From the NCBI RefSeq assembly GCF_008711285.1, contig NZ_VXDC01000014.1, forward strand, positions 1-64,000: DNA of 64,000 bases, read 5' to 3'. Positions 63,924 to 64,000 of the stretch are shown piece by piece (position 1 is the stretch's first letter; each line of letters opens with the position of its first letter). The position numbers and the translations under genes were made by a program. The DNA comes from Roseibium aquae (GTDB taxonomy: Bacteria; Pseudomonadota; Alphaproteobacteria; Rhizobiales; Stappiaceae). The notes beneath the pieces were generated by a model. The model made no database searches. It saw only the letters and a list, made by a program, of their open reading frames with translations, and was not told where the DNA came from.

Positions 63924-64000
63924 TCAGTTTGCCCGTTCTCGCACATTCAATGCGCTGGCGAAAAACGGGATCGCGAGGCTTAAAACCATCACGACGGCAA
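63924..64000 (-). CDS. 3' end of a membrane protein gene cut by the right edge
   Basis: On the minus strand a frame enters from the edge and stops with TGA at 63924-63926. The last 24 residues are a hydrophobic helix (VVMVLSLAIPFFASALN) followed by VRERAN, the look of the last helix and short cytoplasmic tail of a transporter, possibly an ABC permease. It converges on the 8-oxoguanine-deaminase-like gene with 14 bases between stops. Family not recognisable from so little. Confidence 0.6.
   Translation of the reverse strand, partial: AVVMVLSLAIPFFASALNVRERAN

Noticed and set aside
1-64000. CRISPR arrays, insertion sequences, prophage, tRNA and rRNA genes
   Set aside because: I looked for regularly spaced repeats, transposase motifs, phage structural genes and T-loop patterns and found none. 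A GGTTCGAG at about 2622 has no cloverleaf around it.

Overview
The window looks like chromosomal core and near-core sequence of a moderately high-GC alphaproteobacterium of the order Hyphomicrobiales, most like the Stappiaceae (Roseibium/Labrenzia/Stappia). This placement is inferred. It rests on the lysC-ptsP-prfA-prmC-DUF4167-clpB order, the divergent secA/parvulin pair next to argJ, DUF1178 and DUF4167 proteins, a methylsuccinyl-CoA dehydrogenase (ethylmalonyl-CoA pathway) and alphaproteobacterial protein signatures throughout. I saw no rRNA, tRNA, CRISPR array, insertion sequence or prophage.

Layout. 1-2570: a possible gene fragment at the left edge, then an M23 cell-wall peptidase. 2878-12377: a long minus-strand housekeeping block (lysC, ptsP, prfA, prmC, DUF4167, clpB). 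12555-21247: ubiG with a hydrolase, a phasin-like gene behind an FNR/FixK-like box, a minus-strand group (comF, grxC, nitrilase-fold amidase, DUF1178), a methyltransferase, an orphan Flp pilin, mutT, argJ and a parvulin. 21527-31535: secA with a good promoter and terminator, a gtrB-gtrA-GT39 triad, an atypical class III cyclase, an L,D-transpeptidase, a hydrolase and a ferredoxin-reductase-like flavoprotein. 31685-41530: a chemoreceptor, two membrane proteins, methylsuccinyl-CoA dehydrogenase, infC starting at ATT, a Gfo/Idh dehydrogenase and PPK2.

41678-49244 is a compact operon for leucine/isovalerate breakdown: TetR regulator, both methylcrotonyl-CoA carboxylase subunits, an acyl-CoA synthetase, HMG-CoA lyase and a methylglutaconyl-CoA hydratase-like crotonase. 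A palindrome fills the spacer of its promoter. 49251-53853 holds an unknown membrane protein, a glycerate-2-kinase, a LacI regulator and an EamA exporter.

54101-64000 is the most accessory-looking part: a MarR regulator, two coupled flavodoxin-fold quinone reductase paralogues, then a minus-strand operon (NMT1-type binding protein, ABC ATPase, permease, cytosine-deaminase-like amidohydrolase, FAD-linked oxidase). Divergent from it are a RidA-family protein and an 8-oxoguanine-deaminase-like enzyme. I read this as uptake and stepwise deamination/oxidation of a nitrogen heterocycle; the substrate cannot be read from the sequence.

Start codons were chosen by ribosome-binding site and family N-terminus, so several differ from the longest open frame. 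All functions are from reading motifs by eye, with no database search.
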